Of a stretch of DNA of 64,000 nt, positions 18,382 through 26,138 are shown piece by piece. The DNA comes from Streptomyces mashuensis (GTDB lineage: Bacteria; Actinomycetota; Actinomycetes; Streptomycetales; Streptomycetaceae): positions 930,001-994,000 of the forward strand of contig NZ_BNBD01000001.1 in NCBI RefSeq assembly GCF_014654785.1, in the 5' to 3' direction. How positions within the stretch are numbered: the first letter of the stretch is position 1; each line of letters opens with the position of its first letter. A program made the translations under genes and the position numbers. Under the pieces are notes generated by a model that was not told the origin of the DNA, made no database searches, and was given only the letters and a program-made list of their open reading frames with translations.

Positions 18382-19056
18382 GTGCCGCAGCACGCAGTCG
18401 CCGCACATGCCGCCGCCGGTGGGCACGCGGTAGTACAGGCAGCAGGTGCGGCGGACGAACGACACGGCGGGGCGGGTGCGCAGGGTGCCGGTGTCGCGCA
18501 GCAACGGGTGCGTGAACAGGGCCCGGGTCAGCGCCACGGCCCGTACGGCGACCTGCGGGCGGCCCTCGGACCGGCACCAGTCGTGGAGGACGCGCGCCGA
18601 ACCGGCGAGCGACGAACCGGCGTTGCCCCACAGCAGCTGCGCGGAGATCGGCACGACGGCGCGCGTGGCCGCGTGCAGCGGCACGAGAAGGCCGTCGACG
18701 ACGGTGGCCGCGATGCTCCCGGCGTCCGCCGGGAGCGGCGGCGGGGCGGGGTGGGGCAGCCACAGGTCGTCCGGCGCGGTACGGGCCGGGTGCCACAGCA
18801 GCCGGCCGCCGGCCAGGTCGGGCACCCGGCCGGTGAGCACCGCCGCGCCGAGCGCGACGGACAGCAGCCGGCCGGCGATGCCCTGGAACGCGACGGAGGC
18901 CGCCACCCGCGTGTCGTCCGTGCCCAGCCGCTCGGCGACGACGGGTACGCGGGCGCGTACGGCGTCGTCACCGAGCGGCAGGCAGCCTCCCGGCGGTCCG
19001 TCGGTGCGCAGGGCGAAGAAGGGCCCCACGGCGGCGGGGTCGGGGAGGTGGTGCAT
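18355..19056 (-). CDS. FhuF-like [2Fe-2S] siderophore-reductase-type protein
   Basis: Protein of 233 residues. The C-terminal segment RRTCCLYYRVPTGGGMCGDC gives the CC-x(n)-CxxC arrangement that holds the [2Fe-2S] cluster in FhuF-type ferric-siderophore reductases. The N-terminal two thirds (VAASVAFQGIAGRLLSVALGAAVLTG and HAATRAVVPISAQLLWGNAGSS) matches the helical domain of the same family, including the conserved LLWGNA. It would release iron from siderophores in the cytoplasm. ATG 19056 lies 7 bp after the stop of the wall-anchored protein gene, so the pair is probably one transcript; no strong ribosome binding site is visible, suggesting coupling. Confidence 0.85.
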   Translation of the reverse strand: MHHLPDPAAVGPFFALRTDGPPGGCLPLGDDAVRARVPVVAERLGTDDTRVAASVAFQGIAGRLLSVALGAAVLTGRVPDLAGGRLLWHPARTAPDDLWLPHPAPPPLPADAGSIAATVVDGLLVPLHAATRAVVPISAQLLWGNAGSSLAGSARVLHDWCRSEGRPQVAVRAVALTRALFTHPLLRDTGTLRTRPAVSFVRRTCCLYYRVPTGGGMCGDCVLRHSARGPARR

Positions 19057-19063
19057 GGGCGGC

Positions 19064-20380
19064 TCAGGAGTCGTTGCGGCGGTGGCGGGAGAGGACGAGG
19101 GCCGTGGCACCGGTCAGCAGCAGGGCCGCGGAACCGACGGCGGCGGGCAGGGCGGTGCCCATGCCGGTGGAGGCGAGACTTTCGCTGCCGCCTGTGGTGC
19201 CCGTGGTGCCGCCGGTCGGGTAGGTGGTGGGGTAGCCGGTGGGGTCGGGCGACGCGGTGGCGGAAGCGGATGGGGTCGGGGCCGGGGACGGCGTGGCGGT
19301 GGGATTCACCGAGGGGGAGACGGAGGGGGCGGGCGTGGGCGTGGGTGAGGGCGTGACGTCGGTGGTCGTGCCGCCCGTGGTCGTGCCGCCCGTGGTCGTC
19401 GTGTGCGAGGTGGTCGTCGTCCCGTGGTCCGACGCGCAGCCGACGACGGCATGGCTGCCCTGGGCGCCCTTGCCGTCGATGGCGGCCAGGGACGTGCCGG
19501 CGAGGGCGGGGAGCGCGCGGGCGGTGGCGGGGAGCGACTTGTCGACCGAGCCGCGGTCCTCCGCCGTGGCGTCACAGCCCAGTTGCTTGCCGTGCAGCCA
19601 CTTCTGCCCCTTGGCGACGGCCTCGTGACGACCGCCGGCCGCCAGGGCCTGCACCCCGAGCGCGGTGGACTCGGTGTTGGCCGCGAAGCTGCCGTCGGCC
19701 TGCTGCTGCTTCTCCAGCCACTCCAGGGCGGGCTTGGCGTCGTCCTTGCGGTCGGCGGCCAGCAGTGCCTGGACGGCTATGGACGTGGTGCCGAGGTCGG
19801 GTGTGCAGTCCGCCCGGCCGGCCGCGCCGGGGAAACCTCCGCCCTGGGGGCAACGGGCCTTGGCGAGGAGGTCGACGGCGTCGGCGGGCGCGCCGCCGTG
19901 GCGCTGGAGCGCGAGCACGACCAGCGCCCGGGTGGTGAGGTCCTTGGTGTCCGTCTGCTGCTTGAGCAGCGTCGTCAGGTCCTGCTCGCCGAACTTCCGG
20001 GCGTCCCGGTGCTCGACGGCGGCCACGAGCGCGAGCTTGGCGACGGCACGCGGGCCGGTGGCGACGTACGCCTTGGCGTGCGCGGGCGTGGCGAGCCAGT
20101 CGGTGGCCTTCGTGGCGGCGTCACCGGCGGTGCCGGAGGCGGCGAGGCCGAGGACGACGTCGGCGGTCAGCTCGTAGTCGTCGCCGGCGTGGGCACCGCC
20201 GGTCAGCCGGGAGGCGACCCAGCCGGCGGCCCCGGCAGCCGGCCGGGATCCGGCCCCGGCCGCCTTCTCGGAGGCCGGATGGTTGTCGGCGACGGCCGCA
20301 CCGCCGGGCAGCAGGAGTGCCGCACCGAGCAGGGCCGCGGGCAGCGCGACGGCTGCCCGGGGGCGCAGGGACGGGGGCAT
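19064..20380 (-). CDS. Exported squalene-cyclase-repeat protein with LAxTG sorting signal
   Basis: Surface protein of 438 residues. A signal peptide (cleavage near AVADN, residue 32) precedes helical repeats of the prenyltransferase/squalene-oxidase type, as in LTTRALVVLALQRHGG, STALGVQALAAGG and LEWLEKQQQADGSFAAN, which build an alpha/alpha barrel related to cobalamin-binding transport proteins. A Thr/Pro/Ser-rich linker (about residues 315-390) spans the wall. The C-terminus is LASTG, a hydrophobic helix, then SRHRRNDS: the LAxTG signal used by class E sortases in Streptomyces. Barrel cysteines C165, C180, C280 and C318 probably form disulfides. The ligand is unknown. GAGGAGAGAG precedes ATG 20380. 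A [2Fe-2S] protein gene follows directly. Confidence 0.85.
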   Translation of the reverse strand: MPPSLRPRAAVALPAALLGAALLLPGGAAVADNHPASEKAAGAGSRPAAGAAGWVASRLTGGAHAGDDYELTADVVLGLAASGTAGDAATKATDWLATPAHAKAYVATGPRAVAKLALVAAVEHRDARKFGEQDLTTLLKQQTDTKDLTTRALVVLALQRHGGAPADAVDLLAKARCPQGGGFPGAAGRADCTPDLGTTSIAVQALLAADRKDDAKPALEWLEKQQQADGSFAANTESTALGVQALAAGGRHEAVAKGQKWLHGKQLGCDATAEDRGSVDKSLPATARALPALAGTSLAAIDGKGAQGSHAVVGCASDHGTTTTSHTTTTGGTTTGGTTTDVTPSPTPTPAPSVSPSVNPTATPSPAPTPSASATASPDPTGYPTTYPTGGTTGTTGGSESLASTGMGTALPAAVGSAALLLTGATALVLSRHRRNDS

Positions 20381-21044
20381 GGGCTCTCTCTCCTCGAGTC
20401 AGGTACGCGGAGCGGGAACAACGGCCGGAACCACGGGTTCACGAGGAAGAGCGCCGTCTCGATACCGATGGTGCCGGCAGCGGGCCCGTCCTATTCGAAC
20501 GAACATCGAATGGCATCGCACACTGTAGCGCCACCCCCGACCTCGAGCCACGGCCGTCGCTGTGTGCTCCGACCCGACATGGCCGGCAGGCTCGGCGGGT
20601 TACGGCACGCGGTCGGATTCGGCCGAAGCTCGGGCGTGGCTCCCGGAGGTAACACGGGGGATCAAGCCAGTGCGTACCGAATAACCGAGTGATCACCCTG
20701 ATTCCCGCCTGGTTCTGCCATGACGTGTGGATCTTAGGTAACGCATCAGCCTCTTTGATTCCGTTTCTTGCCGAGGAAGGTCGATGAATGACCACGCATG
20801 GGTGTCGGTGCCGGTTCGGTGGTTTCCGGACAGGGGTGGTTGAGGTGCTGGTGACGGACGTGGCGTGCGTGAATGATGAGGGTGTACACGACAGCGGCAG
20901 AGCCGGTGACGGCCGCAGGAATCGCGGCTGTCGGCACTGGAGTCGCAAGAGCCGGGAGGGGAGCTCTGCGGGGGAAAAGCCCGTGGGGCTCGGGCTCTGT
21001 CGACCGTCAGGACCGCCCCGTGAGGGGCAGGAGGGGAAACCGAG
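20381..21044. other. Gene-free 664-bp region; GC drops from about 20640 onward
   Basis: This is the only gap over 300 bp. The first 150 bp are the promoter side of the wall-protein gene. From about 20640 the sequence becomes less GC-rich and continues so into the secreted-protein/ABC block. Short open frames exist on both strands (for example 20788-21048 plus and 20746-20937 minus), but none has a ribosome binding site together with a protein-like composition. No tRNA, known riboswitch pattern, or repeat ends were recognised. The right end holds a small hairpin and a strong AGGAGGGG site before ATG 21045, so this region probably carries the promoter and leader of the secreted-protein gene. 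Confidence 0.6.
21015..21028 (+). promoter_or_regulatory. Leader hairpin abutting the ribosome binding site
   Basis: GCCCC-GTGA-GGGGC forms a 5-bp GC stem with a tetraloop that ends directly before AGGAGGGG (21029-21036), eight bases from ATG 21045. It could stabilise the leader or influence initiation. The stem is short, so the role is only suggested by position. Confidence 0.35.
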
Positions 21045-21383
21045 ATGAAGAAATCCGCAGCCAGGGCACTTGCTGGCCTGGCGGTGGCTGGTGTAGCTCT
21101 GATCGGGGCTTCGCCAGCGTTCGCCGAAATCCGTGCCTACTCGCCGAACGGCAAGGCATGGGCGGCCACGGGCTACAACGACACCAAGTTGTGGTTGGAG
21201 CAGCGGACGGACGGCAAGTCTCACGCCGACTACTACCGCACCGATGACGACTCGCCGTATCACCTCTGGAACAAGAGTGGTGGGGTGGTGTCCAGCTCCC
21301 AAGGGGCGACGATCTACAAGGTCAGAGTCTGTGAGTGGGTGCCTGACAACAACGACAACTGTGGTCACTGGCAGAACAATTAG
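21045..21383 (+). CDS. Small secreted two-cysteine protein (bacteriocin-like candidate)
   Basis: Precursor of 112 residues. MKKSAARALAGL followed by a hydrophobic core and SPAFA gives a Sec signal peptide with cleavage after A27, leaving an 85-residue mature protein rich in Tyr, Trp, Asn and Asp. It has exactly two cysteines, C96 and C106 (VCEWVPDNNDNCGHW), able to form one disulfide loop. The strong AGGAGGGG is eight bases from the ATG. Downstream come a perfect hairpin and then an ABC ATPase and a large FtsX-like permease on the same strand. Lactococcin-972-type loci have this gene order, but the peptide shows no convincing sequence match to lactococcin 972, so the bacteriocin role is inference; a cell-envelope signal is an alternative. 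Confidence 0.75.
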   Translation: MKKSAARALAGLAVAGVALIGASPAFAEIRAYSPNGKAWAATGYNDTKLWLEQRTDGKSHADYYRTDDDSPYHLWNKSGGVVSSSQGATIYKVRVCEWVPDNNDNCGHWQNN

Positions 21384-21427
21384 CCTCCACCGGGGCCAGC
21401 TGTCCATGCAGTGATGTGAGGCCCTTC

Positions 21428-21459
21428 GGCGGGAGGCGGCTATGCAGCCGCCTCCCGCC
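21428..21459 (+). terminator. Perfect 14-bp hairpin: terminator or attenuator inside operon
   Basis: GGCGGGAGGCGGCT (21428-21441) pairs base for base with AGCCGCCTCCCGCC (21446-21459) around the tetraloop ATGC. It lies 44 bp after the secreted-protein stop and 43 bp before the ATPase start. No T-run follows. The position suggests partial termination, giving far more message for the secreted protein than for the transporter, or 3'-end stabilisation of a short peptide transcript. Confidence 0.8.
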
Positions 21460-21502
21460 TCCATGCGTTGCCAATGTGCAGAGAAAACGAGAAGAGTACT
21501 TC

Positions 21503-22216
21503 ATGGGGCAGGGTGGGGGAGTGCCGAACGAACCGGCACTTCGCGTGGAAGGGCTGTGTTACGAGGTCGGTGGCCGCGTTCTTCTTGACCATGTTGGATT
21601 ACGTGTGTCGGCCGGCGAGTCGGTCGCCGTTGTCGGTCCGAGCGGTAGTGGGAAGAGCACCCTGCTGGGATGTCTGCTCGGCCTGGTAAGACCCGGAGAG
21701 GGTGTGATCTCGGTCGCGGGTCGGGACATTGTGCGTATGCGGCGACGAGAACTGGAACGACACCGCAGCCGGCACATGGGCGTAGTTTTCCAGTTCGGTG
21801 AACTGCTACCGGAGTTGACGCCGGTCGAGAACGTCGCGCTCGCTGCTCTGCTGGGTGGTGTCAAAGCACAGCTGGCCTACCGCCGCGCCGAATCCTTACT
21901 GAAGGAACTCGAGGTACGTGCTCATGGTATTTCCACGGGACATCTCTCGGGCGGTGAGCGTCAGCGCGTGGCCGTCGCCCGGGCTCTGATCAACGAACCG
22001 GCCATCCTGTTGGCCGACGAACCTACCGGTGCCCTTGACTCGGCCACACGTGACAGCGTCGCCCACCTGCTCTTCGACGTGCCCAGGCGCTGGAGCTGCG
22101 CGTTGATCGTCGTCACCCACGACAAGACCGTGGCCCAGAGAGCCGATCACTGTCTGGAACTGACCGGCGCCAGCCTGGTCCCGTATGTGGCAGGGATTCC
22201 GGGAGGCCGACAGTGA
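21503..22216 (+). CDS. ABC transporter ATPase (MacB/LolD type) with two TTA codons
   Basis: Cytoplasmic ATPase of 237 residues. Walker A GPSGSGKST is at 45-53, the Q-loop VVFQFGELLPELTPVENVA follows, the signature LSGGERQRVA starts at L148, Walker B is ILLADEPTGALD, and the H-loop histidine is in VVTHDK. This is the class that powers FtsX-like mechanotransmission permeases. L33 (21599-21601) and L132 (21896-21898) are encoded by TTA, the rarest codon in Streptomyces, translated by the bldA tRNA, so expression is probably developmentally gated. ATG 21503 follows GAAGAG. Its last four bases overlap the permease start. GC in sampled lines is near 58-63 percent, below neighbouring genes. Confidence 0.93.
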   Translation: MGQGGGVPNEPALRVEGLCYEVGGRVLLDHVGLRVSAGESVAVVGPSGSGKSTLLGCLLGLVRPGEGVISVAGRDIVRMRRRELERHRSRHMGVVFQFGELLPELTPVENVALAALLGGVKAQLAYRRAESLLKELEVRAHGISTGHLSGGERQRVAVARALINEPAILLADEPTGALDSATRDSVAHLLFDVPRRWSCALIVVTHDKTVAQRADHCLELTGASLVPYVAGIPGGRQ

Positions 22217-24444
22217 CGAGATCCTTCACTGGTCGCCCCCTGTGGGCACAACTCCTGGTGATCGGCCGTGCGGGCGGAAGACGGTCGGAGGGGGGCGGGG
22301 TCAGAGCTGTAGCTCTGCTCCTTGCGGCCGCCCTGCTGGCTGTCGTGTTCTCCGCCGTGGTGGCGGTGCATGCCGTGTATGACGGCATTGAGCAACGCTC
22401 GCAAGCGCGCGCTCTTCAATACCAGAAGGCGTATCCCGCGAGGAAACCTGTTGCACTCGTGGTGGACAGCTTCGACACGGTAAAGGGGGTACAGCACAGT
22501 GTCGTCTTCGTGCGACCTCTCAGCGCCGATGCCCCACTACCACCAGGTGTGGAACGATGGCCCGCGCCGGGAGAAGTGGTGGCATCGCCTGGCCTCGTCC
22601 GCGCCCTGGAATCGGAACACGCCCCTGGCAGGTTCGGGAGGATCGTCGGCGAGATCCGCAATAGCGGGCTCGCCAGCCCCGGTGAACGGTTCGCGTACGT
22701 CAATCCGACAGAAGTGCAGTTGCGCCGGGCAAGAGTCGAGCCGATCGTCGGATTCGGCTGGCCAGGGCAAGGGATGCCCGGAGACCTCCTTTTCATCGGA
22801 GAACGTGCCGGCCTGCTCAACGCGTTGTGCCTCGTGCTCGTGCCGGTTCTCGTCCTCGCCGTCCTCGCCGTCCGCATGGGAGCGTCCGCCCGGGACAAGC
22901 GGACTGCGTTGATCAGTGCACTTGGTGGCGGATGGCGGGCACGACTGTGGCTCCACTGGGGAGAAGCGGGGCCTCCTGTCCTGGCTGGCGCGCTGCTCGG
23001 TACCCTCCCAGGTCTGATCGTCGCCACAACGGGCGATGTACGCCTGCCGTGGGTCGACTATTGGCTCTCCTCCGCCGACCTGCGCCGGTCGTTCTGGGAA
23101 CTCCTGGGCATGGGAGGAGTTGCCGCAGCGTTCGTGCTGGCTCTTGTCGGCGTCATGCACCGGGCCGTCTCACGTCGCCGCTCCGTCTCGACCCGAGTGA
23201 CTGCTCGACGTAGCAAAGTCGTTCACTGGGGAGCCCTCGCCTGTCCGATCCTTCTGTTCGTCACCGTTACGGTGCCCGCGCAGCTTGATCCTGCAGAGCA
23301 CACCCAGCTGCGGGCCAACCTCTACAACATAGGTATCGGCCTAGTGCTGGTCACCCTGCCGTGTGTTGTCGCGCTCGGTGCCGCCGCCGTGGGCCGCGGA
23401 CTTGCCGCCGCCACACGACGGACCGGCAGCGGTGGCGCACTGGTGTCCGGGCGCCATACGGAGTCTCATCCGGGGGTGACTGCTCGCTTGGTCGCCGGTG
23501 TGGCGGTTGCCCTGGTCGTGGTGACACAGGTGCAGCTGAACAGCCTCCATTTCGGATCTTCCGCTGCGGCTGCCCGGAGGACCGCCGCACAGATCGGCCA
23601 GAGTCTGCTGGTCATGGACTTCCGCCCGGAGAAGGTGGACAAGGGGCAGATGGAAGATCTGCTGCGGCGTCTCCCGCCAGGCACAGAGGTACTTGCCGTC
23701 CGTCCGGCGGACAGTCCTGCCGCGGCCACCTCGCTCCAGGGGTCGTGCAACGCCCTGCGGTCCGTGCACGTGCAGTGTTCCGGCGCCGCTCTGCGAGTCG
23801 ACGTCAGGGCCGTCGACCGCCGTATCGCTGAAGCGATCCGCTGGACCGGTCCGAGACCGGATCACCTTGAGGTCAAAGTGGGGCCGGTACTGACCGACAA
23901 CCTGCTGGAAGGCCCCCGGACTGTGTTTCTGACGTCCTCGGACGGCAAAAACCTTCCCGTCGTCGCCATCAAGCAGCTTGTGCGCGATCATTTGTCGATC
24001 AACGCAGCCCAAGTAGGGGTACCCGGTGAGAGCTGGCTCGAAGGGTCCAAGCTGACGGAGAACCACGGCCGGTGGGTGGCGTTCTTCGGAGTACCCGGAA
24101 TCCTCGTGCTCGCCCTTGCTGTGGCACTCGTCAACCTCGCCGAGTTCCTGCGCTTCGGCAACAGCATGGCGCCGCTGAGCGTGCTCACCGGTCAACGACG
24201 GCTCTACTACTCGGCATCGGTGTTCTCCCTCCTCCTGCCCCTGATCGCTGCCATCGCCGTCGGTCTTGTGGCGGCACAGTGGCTGGCGGCACCACAGGAG
24301 GTGCCGGCCGAAGGGATCGTTCTTCCCATGTCCGTGGTGTGGAGTGCAGCCGGCGCCTTGGTCGCTCTGTCTGCCGTCACCTCCTGGTGGGGAGCCCGTG
24401 CCGCGATTCGTCAAGCGGCTCGGTGGCGTCCGTACGGCGCCTAG
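22213..24444 (+). CDS. Large FtsX-like ABC permease
   Basis: Membrane protein of 743 residues. TM1 lies near residues 34-58 (AVALLLAAALLAVVFSAVVAV) and is followed by an extracellular domain of about 130 residues. Further hydrophobic segments are at LCLVLVPVLVLAVLAV, the FVLALVGVM region, ILLFVTVTVP, LVLVTLPCVVALGAAAVG, LVAGVAVALVVV, then a second large extracellular domain (about residues 450-610) and three final helices. This is an FtsX/MacB-like but longer architecture, with about ten helices and two ectodomains, like the large permeases beside small secreted bacteriocin-like proteins. GTG 22213 overlaps the ATPase stop by four bases (GTGA), so translation is coupled. It probably acts on the secreted protein upstream, as exporter or immunity component; that is inference. 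Confidence 0.88.
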   Translation: MTRSFTGRPLWAQLLVIGRAGGRRSEGGGVRAVALLLAAALLAVVFSAVVAVHAVYDGIEQRSQARALQYQKAYPARKPVALVVDSFDTVKGVQHSVVFVRPLSADAPLPPGVERWPAPGEVVASPGLVRALESEHAPGRFGRIVGEIRNSGLASPGERFAYVNPTEVQLRRARVEPIVGFGWPGQGMPGDLLFIGERAGLLNALCLVLVPVLVLAVLAVRMGASARDKRTALISALGGGWRARLWLHWGEAGPPVLAGALLGTLPGLIVATTGDVRLPWVDYWLSSADLRRSFWELLGMGGVAAAFVLALVGVMHRAVSRRRSVSTRVTARRSKVVHWGALACPILLFVTVTVPAQLDPAEHTQLRANLYNIGIGLVLVTLPCVVALGAAAVGRGLAAATRRTGSGGALVSGRHTESHPGVTARLVAGVAVALVVVTQVQLNSLHFGSSAAAARRTAAQIGQSLLVMDFRPEKVDKGQMEDLLRRLPPGTEVLAVRPADSPAAATSLQGSCNALRSVHVQCSGAALRVDVRAVDRRIAEAIRWTGPRPDHLEVKVGPVLTDNLLEGPRTVFLTSSDGKNLPVVAIKQLVRDHLSINAAQVGVPGESWLEGSKLTENHGRWVAFFGVPGILVLALAVALVNLAEFLRFGNSMAPLSVLTGQRRLYYSASVFSLLLPLIAAIAVGLVAAQWLAAPQEVPAEGIVLPMSVVWSAAGALVALSAVTSWWGARAAIRQAARWRPYGA

Positions 24445-24494
24445 CTGCACCTCTGACGGTTCCGGTCGCTTTACATTCGGGAGAGGGGCCTCTG

Positions 24495-26138
24495 ATGGTG
24501 GTGTCCACCACGCCGGTGCGGCGTACGGCTTGGGTGATTTCCGTTGCCCTGGCCGTGGCCGCCGTCGTGCAGCAGGTGCTGATCGTCGCCGGGTTCGGGG
24601 GGTGGTTGCCGGGGTGGCAGCCGTGGCCCTATTTGCTCGGGGCGGCGGTTGCGTTCGGGGTCAGTGGGGTGGGGCGGGAGGCGGCCGGTGCGGAGTTGCC
24701 GGTGCCCCGGGTCGTGTTGCTGCTCCGGCGATTACCCGTCGGCGTGTGGGTCGCCGGGGTGTTCGGGCTCGCCGCTGCCGTCTGGGCGGGGCTTCAGGAT
24801 CACGAGCCGCACATCGGGCACGAGGAGGCCGTGTACGCCAACAAGGCGCGGTCGTGGCTGGACGGGACGCCCGATGCCGGGTGGGGGACCTATCGGCCCG
24901 TTGGGTTACCCGCGTTGGGGTATCTCGCCCTCACCGTGCACAACAGCGTCGGCTCCCTGAGAGTCGTGGCCCTGTGCCTGACCCTCTTCACCTTGGGCGT
25001 CACCTACTTCGTCGCCTCCCGGTGGACCACGCCCCGGCGCGCCGTGGTCGTGCTGCTCGTCCTTCTCAGCGGCATCGGGTTCCTCCGCCGCGTGCCCGAG
25101 TTCCTCAACGACATCGGCAGCACCGGGCTCGTCCTGCTCGCCGTCTTCCTCGTCACGCGGGCGCAGGAACGCCCCGGTTCGCGAGCCCTCCTGGCGCTTC
25201 CCCTCGTCGTCGTCCCCGCCTTCTACCTGCGGTACGGGACCGTCGCCAATCTCCTCGCCGTCGCCCTCGCCGCACTCGTCGCCTACGGGCCCCGGGCCTG
25301 GGCTGCGCAGTGGCGGCGGCTCGTGGGCGCCGGGGTACTGCTGCTCCTCGGCCTGGTGCCGCACTTCCTCTACGCCGCGCGGGCCACCGGGTCGCTGCTG
25401 GGCGTCATCACCTGGGCCACGTCCCAGGCCAACCGTTCCTTCTTCGCCGACGGACTGCTCTACTACCTCCTCATCTTCCCCTACCGCCTCGCCGGTGACC
25501 TCGGTGCCCTGGTGATGGTGGCCGGGCTGGTCGCGCTCGCGGCAGCCGTCCGCCGGCTGGCCGGCCGGCGCGCCCGCGACGAGGACCGGCGGTGCGTCTT
25601 CCTCGGGCTCAGCGCCGTCTTCGCGTTCGTCGTCCTCGGCTGCACCTCCCACGGTGAAGCGCGGTTCGTGTACCTGCCCGTCGTCCTGCTGACCGTCCTC
25701 GGCGTGCAGGCGGTCGCCGAACGGTGCCGTGGGCGGTCGGCGCCCGTCCTGGCCGGCCTCGCGGCCATGGCGGCGCTGACCGTGCTGGGCACCGCGCACG
25801 TCGTGGCGCACGGTGCGATGCGCGGGCCCAGCCGGCTGAGCGAGTCCACCGTGCCGGTGGCCCGCAGCCTGGCCACGGACCGGCCCTGCCTGCTCGTCAG
25901 CGGGTACGAGCCGGAAATGGGCTGGTACTCGGGGTGCGACGCCGTCACCTACGCGCAGTACCGCGAGCGCGCCGTGCCACCGCACGTCCAGGTCAGCCTC
26001 GTCCTCTTCGACCGCGGGCGATTACAGCCCGGGCCGTCCGCCCTGAAGGCCCTGCTCGACGGCCGCGACGTCACCACCCGTGTCGTCCCCACCGACGGGC
26101 CCCTCGGAACGGCACGGGTGCTGACCCTTCACCCCTGA
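24495..26138 (+). CDS. GT-C (ArnT/PMT-like) membrane glycosyltransferase with three TTA codons
   Basis: Polytopic protein of 547 residues with about eleven transmembrane helices. The first outer loop reads HIGHEEAVYANKARSWLDG, where the paired acidic residues match the catalytic D/E of lipid-phosphate-sugar-dependent GT-C enzymes; a Cys-containing extracytoplasmic tail (about residues 450-547) follows the last helix. It would transfer a sugar from a polyprenyl-phosphate donor to an outer-face acceptor, unknown here. Leu codons 80, 138 and 510 are TTA (24732, 24906, 26022), predicting bldA dependence. GC rises back to chromosomal level within this gene. GAGAGGGG precedes ATG 24495. It follows the permease by 50 bp and overlaps the convergent egtD by 10 bp. 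Confidence 0.8.
   Translation: MVVSTTPVRRTAWVISVALAVAAVVQQVLIVAGFGGWLPGWQPWPYLLGAAVAFGVSGVGREAAGAELPVPRVVLLLRRLPVGVWVAGVFGLAAAVWAGLQDHEPHIGHEEAVYANKARSWLDGTPDAGWGTYRPVGLPALGYLALTVHNSVGSLRVVALCLTLFTLGVTYFVASRWTTPRRAVVVLLVLLSGIGFLRRVPEFLNDIGSTGLVLLAVFLVTRAQERPGSRALLALPLVVVPAFYLRYGTVANLLAVALAALVAYGPRAWAAQWRRLVGAGVLLLLGLVPHFLYAARATGSLLGVITWATSQANRSFFADGLLYYLLIFPYRLAGDLGALVMVAGLVALAAAVRRLAGRRARDEDRRCVFLGLSAVFAFVVLGCTSHGEARFVYLPVVLLTVLGVQAVAERCRGRSAPVLAGLAAMAALTVLGTAHVVAHGAMRGPSRLSESTVPVARSLATDRPCLLVSGYEPEMGWYSGCDAVTYAQYRERAVPPHVQVSLVLFDRGRLQPGPSALKALLDGRDVTTRVVPTDGPLGTARVLTLHP

Noticed and set aside
20381..20640. Cobalamin riboswitch upstream of the squalene-cyclase-repeat protein
   Set aside because: I looked for the B12-box-like sequence because related proteins occur in cobalamin loci, but found no match on the relevant strand.
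20788..21048. Short plus-strand open frame before the secreted protein
   Set aside because: It has an Arg/Gly/Ser-rich composition, no ribosome binding site, and ends at the next gene's start; it is treated as leader.
21045..21383. Naming the secreted protein lactococcin 972
   Set aside because: Gene order agrees, but the mature sequence shows no convincing motif match, and it has two cysteines; only a bacteriocin-like role by context is suggested.
20439..21464. Minus-strand open frame of 341 codons opposite the secreted protein gene
   Set aside because: No start signal, no domain, and it covers a hairpin and the strong ribosome binding site of a gene with a clear signal peptide on the plus strand.
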